Below are positions 5,653 through 13,278 of a stretch of 42,070 nucleotides of DNA, piece by piece. The position numbers and the translations under genes are program-made. The notes under the pieces are model-generated. The model made no database searches, was not told where the DNA came from, and was given only the letters and a program-made list of their open reading frames with translations. Source of the DNA: a virus; the IMG/VR virus record IMGVR_UViG_3300048918_000122, positions 1 to 42,070 of that record; one strand, written 5' to 3'. The first letter of the stretch is position 1, and every line of letters begins with the position of its first letter.

Positions 5653-5964
5653 ATGACCCCCTTCACCATCCGAGATTGCGAGTTCAGCTTCGGCGGCTCT
5701 GTCTCCATCGGCGCTGCGGAAATCGCGGTCGATATCGAGAGCGACGGCGACAGCTTCGATGTCACCCACGTCTGGGCTGACGGCATGCGGGCTGATCCGT
5801 GGCTGGTCGCGGCGATCACCTACTGGGTCGCTGGCGATATCACCCTCGGCAAGCAGTCCCGCGTTCGGAAAGCCTACGAAGCCTCTCTCCCCGACGATGG
5901 CCAGAGCTACGCCTACACGGCGCCTCGGGAGCATCGGTCGATCTGGGCCGGGAGGGCTGCGTGA
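5653..5964 (+). CDS. Unknown early protein, 103 aa
   Basis: It starts 3 bases after the preceding stop and ends in a TGATG overlap with the next gene. An acidic, beta-rich N-terminal half (CEFSFGGSVSIGAAEIAVDIESDGDSFDVTHVW) is followed by an aromatic segment (DPWLVAAITYWVAGDITLG). No cysteines suggest a metal site. I cannot assign a function. Confidence 0.75.
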   Translation: MTPFTIRDCEFSFGGSVSIGAAEIAVDIESDGDSFDVTHVWADGMRADPWLVAAITYWVAGDITLGKQSRVRKAYEASLPDDGQSYAYTAPREHRSIWAGRAA

Positions 5965-6242
5965 TGAACCCCGCCGCCATGACGGAACGGCTGATCGACG
6001 CCGCGATCTACAACGAGGAAGCCAGAGGTGGATACGTCGCTGGTGCGCGGAAGGAGTTGAACGAGGCTCGCGGCGCGATAGAGGCAGCTCTCGGCAAGCC
6101 GACCTTTGGCGAGGGTAGTCGGGAGCTTGTCCTTGCTGCTTTGAAACAAGCAGCATCGGGCGGCGCAGCCGGACTTGCGGACCACGAGATTGCGGAAATA
6201 GCCGATGGGCTGATTGCCGCTATCGAGGGCGCCAAGTCATGA
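5964..6242 (+). CDS. Unknown helical early protein, 92 aa
   Basis: ATG at 5964 overlaps the previous stop (TGATG), which fixes the start against a longer in-frame one at 5799. The composition is helical and Ala/Glu-rich, with a final acidic helix (EIAEIADGLIAAIEGAKS). It couples by ATGA to the next gene. Function unknown. Confidence 0.7.
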   Translation: MNPAAMTERLIDAAIYNEEARGGYVAGARKELNEARGAIEAALGKPTFGEGSRELVLAALKQAASGGAAGLADHEIAEIADGLIAAIEGAKS

Positions 6243-6433
6243 CGCCTCTCATCCGCCGCGCCCTCATCCTCTGGCGAGCATGGCGCGCTCGTCGAATGTT
6301 TGCCCCTCAGATGGCCGCGATCAAATCCGCCATCGAACGAGCCCGCAAGCATCACAGGCCCCGCAAGGACCTCCAGCGCCGTCTTCGAGAAGCAACCCAT
6401 GCGCGCCTTCGCGCTGAGCTGGGAGTGAAGTGA
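6239..6433 (+). CDS. Very basic small protein, 64 aa
   Basis: Arg/Lys/His make up roughly a third of the residues (RRALILWRAWRARRMF...ERARKHHRPRKDLQRRLREATHARLRAEL). It most likely binds nucleic acid or stabilises the following recombination protein. It overlaps both neighbours (ATGA upstream; GTGA with erf downstream), so its translation is coupled to erf. No family known. Confidence 0.65.
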   Translation: MTPLIRRALILWRAWRARRMFAPQMAAIKSAIERARKHHRPRKDLQRRLREATHARLRAELGVK

Positions 6434-7152
6434 CCATGACCGAAGCTGCCCTCACTATCCATGCCGAGCAGCCTTCCCGCGCCGTCGCTATGACGCCGGT
6501 CGATATGTTGAGCCTTGCCGTCGAACGCGGCGCCAGCATTGAGACGCTGGAAAAGCTCATGGGGCTCCGCGAGCGATACGAAGCCAGTCAGGCCCGCAAG
6601 GCTTTCGACGAGGCTGTGGCGGAGGCTAAGGCAGGCATTCAGCCGGTGCTCAAGAACCGCGAAGGCCACAACGGCAAGCGCTATGCTGATTTCGCCGCCA
6701 TCGCGAAAGCCATCGATCCGATCATCAGCCAGTTCGGCCTTTCGTATCGGTTCCGCACCACGCAGACGGACCGGATCAACGTCACTTGCGTCCTGTCTCA
6801 CAAGGACGGCCACAGCGAGGAAACGACGCTCTCAGGGCCGGCAGATGCCACCGGCAACAAGAACGCGATCCAGGCCATCGGCAGCACGCTGACCTACCTC
6901 CAGCGCTACACGCTGGTTCAGGCCCTAGGCTTGGCGGCTTCGGATGACGATGACGGACGTAAGGCTGGCGAGGCGGTCGAGACGATCACCGAGGAGCAGG
7001 CGATGCTTCTGCGCGAACTGATCGAGGCGACCAACTCCGACACGCGCGGGGTCCTGACCTACGTCCGCGCCAGCGACATCGAGTCGATCGCCGCCGACAA
7101 GTTCGACGGCCTCGTGGCGATGCTCAAGCGCAAGGAGCAGCGCCGTGGATGA
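6430..7152 (+). CDS. erf: ERF-family single-strand annealing protein, 240 aa
   Basis: The ERF core covers residues ~25-170. It includes MLSLAVERGASIETLEKLMGL, NREGHNGKRYADFAAIAKAI, the beta segment SYRFRTTQTDRINVTCVLSHKDGHSEETTLSGP and the strongly conserved AIQAIGSTLTYLQRYTLVQALGLAASDDDDG. Erf of P22 anneals complementary single strands and circularises the incoming genome. Either a GTG start at 6430 (GGGAG upstream, overlapping the previous stop) or the ATG at 6436 is possible. It is paired with the nuclease gene that follows, as in other phage two-component recombination systems. Confidence 0.92.
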   Translation: MTMTEAALTIHAEQPSRAVAMTPVDMLSLAVERGASIETLEKLMGLRERYEASQARKAFDEAVAEAKAGIQPVLKNREGHNGKRYADFAAIAKAIDPIISQFGLSYRFRTTQTDRINVTCVLSHKDGHSEETTLSGPADATGNKNAIQAIGSTLTYLQRYTLVQALGLAASDDDDGRKAGEAVETITEEQAMLLRELIEATNSDTRGVLTYVRASDIESIAADKFDGLVAMLKRKEQRRG

Positions 7153-7780
7153 TCTCGTTCAGGGTAGCGCCGAATGGCTGGCGATCCGCGTCGGTAAGGT
7201 CACGGCCTCCCGCGTCGCTGATGTCGTCGCCAAGACCAAGACCGGGTACGGCGCCAGCCGCGCCAACTACATGGCCGAGCTGATTGCCGAGCGCCTGACT
7301 GGGGCGCCGGCCGAACGCTACACCAATGCAGCCATGGCATGGGGAACCGAGAAGGAGCCGGAAGCGCGATCGCTGTACGAGTTCCTGACCGATGCCGCGG
7401 TCACTCAGGTCGGGTTCGTTCCCCACCCGACCATTTCCATGAGCGGCGCCAGCCCTGACGGGCTGGTGAGCGATGACGGGCTCATCGAGATCAAATGCCC
7501 GAATACCGCGACCCACATCGACACGTTGTTGGGCCAGAGCATCCCGGCAAAATACGAGACGCAGATGCAATGGCAGATGGCCTGCACGGGCCGTCAGTGG
7601 TGTGACTTCGTCAGCTACGACCCTCGGATGCCGGACAGCATGCGCCTGTTCGTCTGCCGCGAGGCGCGCAATGACGACATGATCAAGGAGCTGACCGAGG
7701 AAGTCGGCAAGTTTCTGGCTGAACTGGACACCAAGGTCGCGAGCCTAACCGCGCTCTATGAGCGCAAGGAGGCCGCATGA
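7145..7780 (+). CDS. YqaJ/lambda-exonuclease-family recombinase nuclease, 211 aa
   Basis: The N-terminus QGSAEWLAIRVGKVTASRV and the MAWGTEKEPEARSLYE segment are typical of YqaJ viral recombinases. The catalytic core is SPDGL (Asp105) followed by LIEIKCPN (Glu115, Lys117), the D-ExK nuclease signature shared with lambda exonuclease. It should resect 5' ends of double-stranded DNA to make substrate for Erf. It starts with GTG at 7145, inside the end of erf. It is close to lambda Exo in length (211 versus 226 aa). Confidence 0.9.
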   Translation: MDDLVQGSAEWLAIRVGKVTASRVADVVAKTKTGYGASRANYMAELIAERLTGAPAERYTNAAMAWGTEKEPEARSLYEFLTDAAVTQVGFVPHPTISMSGASPDGLVSDDGLIEIKCPNTATHIDTLLGQSIPAKYETQMQWQMACTGRQWCDFVSYDPRMPDSMRLFVCREARNDDMIKELTEEVGKFLAELDTKVASLTALYERKEAA

Positions 7781-7950
7781 CTGCTTACCAAGTGGCCAGC
7801 GCATGCATGCGTGCAGCACTTATGGCCCGCACCCGTCCCGAACTTGAGGCTTGGGTAGCGTCCAACCGGCCTACCATTGAGCGCGCCATCCCTGGCCACG
7901 CCGATGACGTAATCCGGTTTGCGCGCGAGCACTGGCGGAGGCTGGCATGA
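7777..7950 (+). CDS. Small protein, 57 aa, unknown
   Basis: ATG at 7777 overlaps the nuclease stop (ATGA) and its own stop overlaps the ninB start (ATGA). The peptide runs MTAYQVASACMRAALMARTR and ends FAREHWRRLA, helical and basic. The strict coupling on both sides is the main evidence that it is translated. Confidence 0.65.
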   Translation: MTAYQVASACMRAALMARTRPELEAWVASNRPTIERAIPGHADDVIRFAREHWRRLA

Positions 7951-8342
7951 GCCGAGCTTTGGTCATCCTCGATAGCCCGATGGCTCGCAGCCGGGCTGCG
8001 TCTCTCATCATGAGGGCGCCTGCCGGCACCCGCTGCGAGTTCAAGGCCAGCAAGCGCAGCCTGCCTCAGAACGATCGCATGTGGGCCATGCTCACGGACA
8101 TCAGCCGTCAGGTCGCATGGCATGGCCGGCAGATGAAGCCGGATTGCTGGAAGCTCGTCTTCCTCGACGCCCTCAAGCGAGAGGTGCAGGCCGTCCCGAA
8201 CCTGGACGGAACCGGCTTCGTCAACATCGGCCGCTCGTCGTCTGATCTGACGAAGCAGGAGATGACGGACCTCATCGAGCTGATCTTCGCCTTCGGCGCT
8301 CAGCATGGCGTCGTCTTTGCTGACGAAGCGAGGGCGGCGTGA
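7947..8342 (+). CDS. ninB: NinB-family recombination mediator, 131 aa
   Basis: Recognised from the conserved core: FKASKRSLPQNDRMWAMLTDISRQV, then WHGRQMKPDCWKLVFLDALKRE and the C-terminal RSSSDLTKQEMTDLIELIFAFGAQHGV. NinB (lambda Orf) binds single-stranded DNA and lets phage recombination start without host RecFOR. Its place behind erf and the exonuclease completes a phage recombination module. Length agrees with the family (about 140 aa). Confidence 0.92.
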   Translation: MSRALVILDSPMARSRAASLIMRAPAGTRCEFKASKRSLPQNDRMWAMLTDISRQVAWHGRQMKPDCWKLVFLDALKREVQAVPNLDGTGFVNIGRSSSDLTKQEMTDLIELIFAFGAQHGVVFADEARAA

Positions 8343-8563
8343 TGCCCTTAGATCGCGCAGGAAATGACGGATGGGACCGTCACACCGAGCACCATTGGTC
8401 GCGAACGTTGTTTGGCCTCCGCCTCGACTATTGGCCGAGCCGGAAGAAGTTCATGTACCGGGGCAAGGTTCAGACTGGTGATGTCTGGTCTTTCATCAAG
8501 GCCGAGATTGCCCGCCGTGGTGCCGGTGACAGCTCGCCTCGCATGCCGAGGGGGTTCGCATGA
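8342..8563 (+). CDS. Unknown protein, 73 aa
   Basis: ATG at 8342 overlaps the ninB stop (TGATG); a GTG three bases earlier is an alternative. The sequence is rich in aromatic and basic residues (DRHTEHHWSRTLFGLRLDYWPSR...), as in small phage proteins found beside NinB and HNH genes. The end overlaps the HNH gene by ATGA. Function unknown. Confidence 0.7.
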   Translation: MPLDRAGNDGWDRHTEHHWSRTLFGLRLDYWPSRKKFMYRGKVQTGDVWSFIKAEIARRGAGDSSPRMPRGFA

Positions 8564-8892
8564 CCCGCCGCTCCATTGGCAACGCCATGCGCGTCCGCAT
8601 CTTCCTCGCAGCCGGCGGCGTCTGCCACATCTGCCAGAACAAGATCGACGCGACGAAGCAGCGTTGGGAAGTCGAGCACGTCAAGCCTCTCTGGCTGGGC
8701 GGGGCTGACGACGAGACGAACATGCGACCGGCCCATGTCGATTGCCATGCCGGCAAGTCCGCAGAGGAAGCCGCGCCGCGCGCCAAGACGACCCGCCTAG
8801 CTGCTCGCCGGCTCGGCATCAAGAAACCCCGCACGATCACCAAGTGGCGCCGCTTCGACGGCTCGGTCGTGCATGCATCGAGGGATCGGTGA
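8560..8892 (+). CDS. HNH endonuclease, 110 aa
   Basis: It has a zinc knuckle CHIC (residues ~22-25), then the HNH core: WEVEHVKPLWLGGADDETNM, then RPAHVDCHAGKSAEEA with the second half of the metal site. The C-terminus is basic (RAKTTRLAARRLGIKKPRT). Small HNH nucleases in phages can act in recombination, packaging or as free-standing homing enzymes. This one is embedded in the recombination operon with overlaps on both sides, which favours a stable phage role over homing. Confidence 0.88.
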   Translation: MTRRSIGNAMRVRIFLAAGGVCHICQNKIDATKQRWEVEHVKPLWLGGADDETNMRPAHVDCHAGKSAEEAAPRAKTTRLAARRLGIKKPRTITKWRRFDGSVVHASRDR

Positions 8893-9188
8893 TGACCACG
8901 AACAAGATCAACGACGGCGGCCCGGCGTTTCCTTTCAACGTGCCCTCGTATTCGCCGCAATCCACGGCCTCTTACTCAGCTTCGTTCCCGAGCGTGGCTT
9001 ATCAGCTTCAGCCCGGCATGTCCCTTCGCGACTGGTTCGCGGGGCAGGCGCTCATGGGGCTTGCGGCCAGCCAGAACGAGGGCCGCACAGCCAACATTCT
9101 AGACGGCTTCATCGGCGGAAAGCTTCTCTCCGAGTCCGCGTACATGGTCGCCGACGCGATGCTCAAAGCTCGCGAGGCTCAGTCATGA
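8892..9188 (+). CDS. Conserved phage protein of the 'DGGPAFP ... LRDWFAGQAL' type, 98 aa
   Basis: The N-terminus (KINDGGPAFPF) and the central GMSLRDWFAGQALMGLAA with a final YMVADAMLKARE are seen in many phage and prophage hypothetical proteins. The family has no proven role. The start at 8892 overlaps the previous stop (TGATG). The middle linker is unusually Ser/Pro/Tyr-rich (PSYSPQSTASYSASFPS). Confidence 0.8.
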   Translation: MTTNKINDGGPAFPFNVPSYSPQSTASYSASFPSVAYQLQPGMSLRDWFAGQALMGLAASQNEGRTANILDGFIGGKLLSESAYMVADAMLKAREAQS

Positions 9189-9310
9189 ACACCGTCTTCA
9201 TCCCGCCCGCCTGGGAGCGCGACCCGCTTGGAGTGTCTGCGCTGAAGGCTTTGGGCTTTTGCTCTTCATTCGCCGTTCTCTGGGCGGCTCTGTCTCTGAT
9301 GGGGAATTGA
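9185..9310 (+). CDS. Small membrane-type protein, 41 aa
   Basis: ATG at 9185 overlaps the previous stop by ATGA. After a soluble N-terminus (MNTVFIPPAWERDPLG) the rest (ALKALGFCSSFAVLWAALSL) is one predicted membrane helix. Role unknown. Confidence 0.6.
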   Translation: MNTVFIPPAWERDPLGVSALKALGFCSSFAVLWAALSLMGN

Positions 9311-9311
9311 G

Positions 9312-9587
9312 ATGGCATTCTACGTTGGGCAGAGGGTCGTTTGCGTCCGGGATGATAACGATGTCTTCGGGCGCGAAATGATCATCAAGAAGGGCAGCAT
9401 CTACACGGTCGCGTCTCTCGTCACATCCAACTGGGGCCGTGATGGCGTAACCCTCGTAGAAGTTTCGCCGCCGCCTGGGGTTGTCGGATGGTTGAATGAA
9501 CTGTTCCGCCCCATCACCGAGCGCAAGACCGACATCTCGATCTTCAAGGCGATGCTGAACCCCTCCAAGCAGGAGGTCTCGGCATGA
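9312..9587 (+). CDS. Conserved phage protein, SH3-like beta fold by pattern, 91 aa
   Basis: Begins MAFYVGQRVVCVRDD and continues with alternating beta-type segments (EMIIKKGSIYTVASLV, VTLVEVSPPPG, GWLNELFRPI). This pattern occurs in many alphaproteobacterial phage hypotheticals. It is probably a small barrel that could bind nucleic acid or peptide. It begins one base after the preceding stop and ends with an ATGA overlap. Confidence 0.75.
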   Translation: MAFYVGQRVVCVRDDNDVFGREMIIKKGSIYTVASLVTSNWGRDGVTLVEVSPPPGVVGWLNELFRPITERKTDISIFKAMLNPSKQEVSA

Positions 9588-9751
9588 GTTGGTTCTCCTG
9601 GCACGAGCCCCTGATCACCCCGGCACAGGGGATCTACACCTTCCTCGGCTTCCTGGCGCTCTATGTGCTGATCAGGATTGGCATGTGGTTCTTCGCTGAG
9701 CCTTCGGCCCTTCCCGAGATGCATGAGCATGTTGATGGGAGCGGGCGGTGA
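9584..9751 (+). CDS. Single-span membrane protein, 55 aa
   Basis: It overlaps both neighbours (ATGA at the start; GTGA at the end). Residues ~16-38 (GIYTFLGFLALYVLIRIGMWFF) are a clear transmembrane helix. A short acidic tail (EPSALPEMHEHVDGSG) would face the other side. No function recognised. Confidence 0.65.
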   Translation: MSWFSWHEPLITPAQGIYTFLGFLALYVLIRIGMWFFAEPSALPEMHEHVDGSGR

Positions 9752-10119
9752 GCGGTTTCGCGTACGGCGATCATGAGCCGACCTCACCTTGCCCCTATTG
9801 CCGGACGATTTGCCGAGCCGATTTCGTGGATGTCGGTGTCGGCTTCACGCAATGCGGGCCGTACCACTGCGATAACTGCTTCGCGTCTGAAATCGGACCT
9901 TATGACGAGCCGCGCGAGCTGACGGCGGAAGAGCGCAAGGCCGGTTGGTACAAGCCAGGCGCTGAGCCGGGTTCATCTGCCAACGTCATCGGCGGTCGAG
10001 TCGTCAGCCACGTCCAAGCTCGCGACACCTATCAGCGTAAGTTCAAGGATAACCCGCTCTGGCACGACAAGGCTTATGTCGAAGATTGGTGGGCTGAACA
10101 GCGGAGAAGTTGCCCATGA
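9748..10119 (+). CDS. Zinc-ribbon protein, 123 aa
   Basis: It has two cysteine pairs, CPYCRTIC (residues ~15-22) and CGPYHCDNC (~36-44), forming a treble-clef-like zinc ribbon, followed by an ~80-residue tail with aromatic residues (WHDKAYVEDWWAEQ). It starts with GTG at 9748 overlapping the previous stop. Such phage ribbons may bind DNA or host transcription factors. The specific role is unknown. Confidence 0.75.
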   Translation: MSGFAYGDHEPTSPCPYCRTICRADFVDVGVGFTQCGPYHCDNCFASEIGPYDEPRELTAEERKAGWYKPGAEPGSSANVIGGRVVSHVQARDTYQRKFKDNPLWHDKAYVEDWWAEQRRSCP

Positions 10120-10661
10120 CCCTCTCCGCATTGATCGCCCGCGTGGAGGAGGGGCTCAGGATCTATCTCGACCTCGACGGCGTGATGGCTGATTTCGACG
10201 CTCACTTTCCGGCAGTCTTTGGGCTGGATCACCGCAGCATGGCAGACGACGCGATGTGGCAGACCATCAACGCCCATCCGAGCTATTTCCGGGACATGCC
10301 GCCATGCCCCGGAGCGATAGAGTTCTTTCGAGTGGTCGAGGAACTGAAGCCGATCATCCTCACTGCGTGCCCGCGCACCAATTACGCCAACGCCGCGCGC
10401 CAGAAGCGTGAATGGGTACGCGAGCACCTCTCGACCAGCATCACGGTTCTGCCCGTCATGGGCGGGCACAACAAGCCGCTCTTCATGCACGCGCCCGGTG
10501 ACATCTTGATCGACGATTTCGAGAAGAACACCAAGGCGTGGTCTGCGGCCGGCGGTGAAGCGATCCTGCATCGCTCATTCGACGAGACGTGGGCGCATCT
10601 CGGAAAGGTTCTGGCCATCCGCGCCATCCAGTCCAAGGAAGGCCCCAGCCATGAAGCATGA
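10116..10661 (+). CDS. 5'(3')-deoxyribonucleotidase, HAD superfamily (NT5C-like), 181 aa
   Basis: The HAD motif I is YLDLDGVMADFD (nucleophile Asp19, acid/base Asp21), motif II is ILTACPR and the distal motif is GDILIDDFEKN with the metal-binding Asp pair. NT5C-type enzymes dephosphorylate deoxynucleoside monophosphates and in phages help shape the nucleotide pool. The ATG at 10116 overlaps the preceding stop. A TTG two codons earlier is unlikely. Confidence 0.85.
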   Translation: MTLSALIARVEEGLRIYLDLDGVMADFDAHFPAVFGLDHRSMADDAMWQTINAHPSYFRDMPPCPGAIEFFRVVEELKPIILTACPRTNYANAARQKREWVREHLSTSITVLPVMGGHNKPLFMHAPGDILIDDFEKNTKAWSAAGGEAILHRSFDETWAHLGKVLAIRAIQSKEGPSHEA

Positions 10662-10953
10662 CGACAAGATCGTTGAGGCGGTCGCGGTCGCCATTTACCA
10701 AGGGCGTAACGGCAAAGGCTGTGTCCATTGGGGCCGCTTGCCGCACTCGCATCAAGCCCCGTACCTGTCCGACGCCCGCGCCGCGATCACCGCGTATCAG
10801 GCAGAGGCGTGGCAGGGGCACAAGCTCGTACCGATCGAGCCGACCGAAGCGATGATGGACGCGGCCATTGCCGCTGTTGAGAAGCCCTGCTTCCCGCAGG
10901 ACATTTACGCGGCGATGGTCGAAGCAGCCCCCAATCCCCCGGCTTCACCATGA
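10651..10953 (+). CDS. Conserved small phage protein, 100 aa
   Basis: The N-terminus (MKHDDKIVEAVAVAIYQ) and the motif HKLVPIEPTEAMMDAAIAAVE are common in phage accessory proteins of proteobacteria. No activity has been shown. It overlaps the nucleotidase end by 11 bases and the next gene by ATGA. Confidence 0.75.
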   Translation: MKHDDKIVEAVAVAIYQGRNGKGCVHWGRLPHSHQAPYLSDARAAITAYQAEAWQGHKLVPIEPTEAMMDAAIAAVEKPCFPQDIYAAMVEAAPNPPASP

Positions 10954-11516
10954 GTAGGGCTGTCGAAACCACCGATACGGCTCCTGGCATCTATGCGGTG
11001 CGCATGATCGGAGACCACCAGCTCGTCGGGTTCTTCACGCCCCCTTCAATGGCATGGTTGCACTATTGGGTTGACTCTGTCTGCGAGCCTTCCGAGTGCG
11101 AATATGCGGTCATCAAGCACTTGTGCTTGCTGTGGCCCAGGAACGCCCCGCCCATCCCGTGGCCCGACGATTATTTCGACAAGGAAGACAGCGAGACCGA
11201 GTTTGATAGCCACCTGATCGAAGATCCGATGATGTCGGACATTGAGGAAGCCAAGTGGCTCCCCCTCATGTCGCAGAGCTACGTCTATTTCGCGAAAGCT
11301 GGCGACCGCGTGAAGATCGGCTCCGCGAAGGATGTCGGCAAGCGCATGAAGCAGCTTCAAACCGGCTGCCCGGACAAGATCCAGGTCGTGAAGCTGATTA
11401 GCGGCGGTCGCGACGTGGAAGCATCGCTTCACCGTCAATTCGCTCGCCATCGCGCTGTTGGCGAATGGTTCAAGATCGAAGGGGCATTGGCGACATATCT
11501 GGAGGACCGACTATGA
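10950..11516 (+). CDS. T5orf172/MUG113 (GIY-YIG-like) protein with N-terminal extension, 188 aa
   Basis: The C-terminal ~80 residues (SYVYFAKAGDRVKIGSAKDV, KQLQTGCPDKIQVVKLI, ASLHRQFARHRAVGEWFKI) form a T5orf172/MUG113 domain. The N-terminal ~100 residues are a separate, aromatic-rich, acidic domain with no match I know. It is the second protein of this superfamily in the genome; the other (1419-1745) lies in the opposite early operon and has a different N-terminus. It overlaps the excisionase gene by ATGA. Confidence 0.75.
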   Translation: MSRAVETTDTAPGIYAVRMIGDHQLVGFFTPPSMAWLHYWVDSVCEPSECEYAVIKHLCLLWPRNAPPIPWPDDYFDKEDSETEFDSHLIEDPMMSDIEEAKWLPLMSQSYVYFAKAGDRVKIGSAKDVGKRMKQLQTGCPDKIQVVKLISGGRDVEASLHRQFARHRAVGEWFKIEGALATYLEDRL

Positions 11517-11830
11517 GAGCGGGCATCCAGCCCATCGCCTACACGATGGAGGAGGCTGCGCAGCGCCTCCGCATCGGCCGCCGCAATCTCCAGGAGTTGG
11601 TCAAGGACCACCCCTATTATTACTCGAACGGCGCCCGCAAGCTGTTTACCGAGGACGATATCAATTCCCTCGTCCAAGTCATGCGCCAAGAGGCTGAATC
11701 GTGCCGCTTAAGCTATACCCGCCCCGCCCCGGCAAAAGTCCGAGTTGGCAGATCCGTGGTTCACACCTCGGAGTCAGTATTGATCGAAGCGCAAAGACTC
11801 CTAAGGAAGACCTCGCGCGGAAGATCCTGA
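11513..11830 (+). CDS. xis: Excisionase-like MerR/Xis helix-turn-helix protein, 105 aa
   Basis: Residues ~8-45 (AYTMEEAAQRLRIGRRNLQELVKDHPYYYS, then RKLFTEDDINSLVQ) are a winged helix-turn-helix of the excisionase/MerR type. The gene ends 130 bases inside the integrase gene in another frame, the overlapping xis-int layout of lambdoid phages. It should bend attachment-site DNA and direct excision. The start at 11513 is set by an ATGA overlap. Confidence 0.82.
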   Translation: MRAGIQPIAYTMEEAAQRLRIGRRNLQELVKDHPYYYSNGARKLFTEDDINSLVQVMRQEAESCRLSYTRPAPAKVRVGRSVVHTSESVLIEAQRLLRKTSRGRS

Positions 11831-12768
11831 AGGCCATCGAGAAGGACATTGAGACAGGCGCTACGACGACCGAGAAAGGCCCGACCTTTCTCGAAGGCGC
11901 CCTCGCCTATGTGAAGGACGGCGGCGATCCGCGCTTTGTCGGCAGCTATGACGAGAGCACCGGGAAGTGGTCCTTGTTGATCGGCCACTTCATGAACAAG
12001 CGCATGTCCAGCATCAAGCAAGCCGAGATCGACGAGGCTGCTGACAAGCTCTACCCGGAAGCCAGCGCTGCAACCAAGAGCCGGCAGGTTCACGCCGTCA
12101 TGTCGGTGATCCTGAAGCGCGCCGGCCACGAGTTCATCATCCGCAGACCAAAGGGCTCCAGCGGCAAGAAGATGACCGTCTGGCTGACGAAGGAGCAGGG
12201 CTTCGCTTTGATCCGCGCGGCCTACACCAAAGACGCAGAGTTCGGCATCCTGATCACCACCCTGCTCTATACCGGCATGCGGTTGAGCGAGGCGCTGAAG
12301 CTCAAGATCGACCTGCTGGAGATGGACGAAGCTCTGGCGACGATCCCGAAGACGAAGAACACAGAACCGCGCGGCGTCCATCTGCCCTCGATCATCGTCG
12401 AGGCGCTGTCTGCCCACCCTCGCGGTCTGGATCGCCCCGGACAACGCATCTTCCGGTTCACCAAGAGCGGCCGGCTTTACACCTGGCTGGACGAGGCGCT
12501 GACGGCGGCAAAGATCACCCTGCCCCCTCGGTCAGCCTTCCATGTGCTGCGCCATACCTGGGCGACGTGGATGCGCCGTTACGGGAAGCTGGACACGCGC
12601 GGGCTCGTCGGAACCGGCGCTTGGAAGGATGCGAAATCGGCGGCTCGCTATGAGCATGTCGTGGCCAGCGAGGAAGCAAAGCGCGCTGACCTATTGCCTG
12701 TCGACCCGAAAAGAGCTAGTGTGAAACTCGTGGACAAGAGGCGTAAGTCTCGGAAGGATAAAGGATGA
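11701..12768 (+). CDS. int: Tyrosine-recombinase integrase, 355 aa
   Basis: The catalytic residues of tyrosine recombinases are all present: Arg194 (YTGMRLSEAL), Lys219 (PKTKNTEPRG), His281 and Arg284 (HVLRHTW), Trp308 (GAWKDAKSAA) and nucleophile Tyr317 (RYEHV). An arm-type/core-binding region occupies residues ~1-150. The start is GTG at 11701. The gene overlaps excisionase and its stop codon touches the attP core, a tRNA-Thr fragment. The C-terminal ~38 residues are highly basic (KRRKSRKDKG), which may aid DNA binding. Confidence 0.95.
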   Translation: MPLKLYPPRPGKSPSWQIRGSHLGVSIDRSAKTPKEDLARKILKAIEKDIETGATTTEKGPTFLEGALAYVKDGGDPRFVGSYDESTGKWSLLIGHFMNKRMSSIKQAEIDEAADKLYPEASAATKSRQVHAVMSVILKRAGHEFIIRRPKGSSGKKMTVWLTKEQGFALIRAAYTKDAEFGILITTLLYTGMRLSEALKLKIDLLEMDEALATIPKTKNTEPRGVHLPSIIVEALSAHPRGLDRPGQRIFRFTKSGRLYTWLDEALTAAKITLPPRSAFHVLRHTWATWMRRYGKLDTRGLVGTGAWKDAKSAARYEHVVASEEAKRADLLPVDPKRASVKLVDKRRKSRKDKG

Positions 12769-12821
12769 GCACTCCATTGGTAATGGAGAGGTCGAGAGTT
12801 CAATCCTCTCTCGCAGCACCA
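12767..12821 (+). other. attP core: 3' half of tRNA-Thr(GGT)
   Basis: The 55 bases carry, in order, the 3' side of the D stem (GAGC), an anticodon stem-loop CTCCA-TTGGTAA-TGGAG (anticodon GGT, Thr), a short variable loop, a T arm GAGAG-TTCAATC-CTCTC, the acceptor strand TCGCAGC, a discriminator A and CCA. There is no 5' half, so it is not a tRNA gene. It regenerates the host tRNA 3' end on integration. It begins within the int stop codon. Confidence 0.9.
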
Positions 12822-12960
12822 GCACCTCTCAATGAAATCAACATCTTAGCGCCAATCTTCGGGTTGGCCCCTCGGCATATTTCGGCGAACGGACGCAGAA
12901 CACAGCGCCCGGATTCGTGGAAAATCCGTGGCCCCCGTTCTCTCACCCAGGCCCCTCGCC

Positions 12961-13278
12961 ATGGGTGAGCGGAGCAAGACCATAGAAGGCCCCGTTCAAG
13001 CCAAGATCGTCCCGTTCTCCAGCGTGGTCGGTCAGTCGATCATGCTGACGGACGAGACAGGCGCGGTTGTCGCTCAGCTCAGTATCTCGATACCGGACCC
13101 GAGATACCCATACCGTGAGACGGCGGAAGAGATCGCCTGCATCATCGCTACAGCGATCAGTGAGCCGCCGACAGCGTTGGTCAAGAAGCTTCGAGTCCGC
13201 CTCGCCAAGCTGATGGCAGAGGAGGCGAAGCGCATGGCTGCGGCCGCCTCCGAATCCAAGGCCTCCCCCCATGTCTGA
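12961..13278 (+). CDS. Unknown protein, 105 aa
   Basis: It begins MGERSKTIEGPVQAKIVPFSS and then has a beta-rich part (SIMLTDETGAVVAQLSISI) and a basic, Ala-rich helical C-terminus (LRVRLAKLMAEEAKRMAAAASE). A GTG start at 12928 is an alternative, but ATG at 12961 avoids a low-complexity Pro/Arg leader. It overlaps the next gene by 8 bases. It is the first gene after attP and so starts the accessory tract. Confidence 0.6.
   Translation: MGERSKTIEGPVQAKIVPFSSVVGQSIMLTDETGAVVAQLSISIPDPRYPYRETAEEIACIIATAISEPPTALVKKLRVRLAKLMAEEAKRMAAAASESKASPHV

Noticed and set aside
12767-12821. A tRNA gene
   Set aside because: Only the 3' half of tRNA-Thr is present, with no 5' acceptor strand or D loop, so it is an attachment site.
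12765-12968. A 67-residue frame starting in an ATGA overlap with int
   Set aside because: It reads through the tRNA-derived attP core and has no protein-like pattern. The coupling is a by-product of the int stop sequence.
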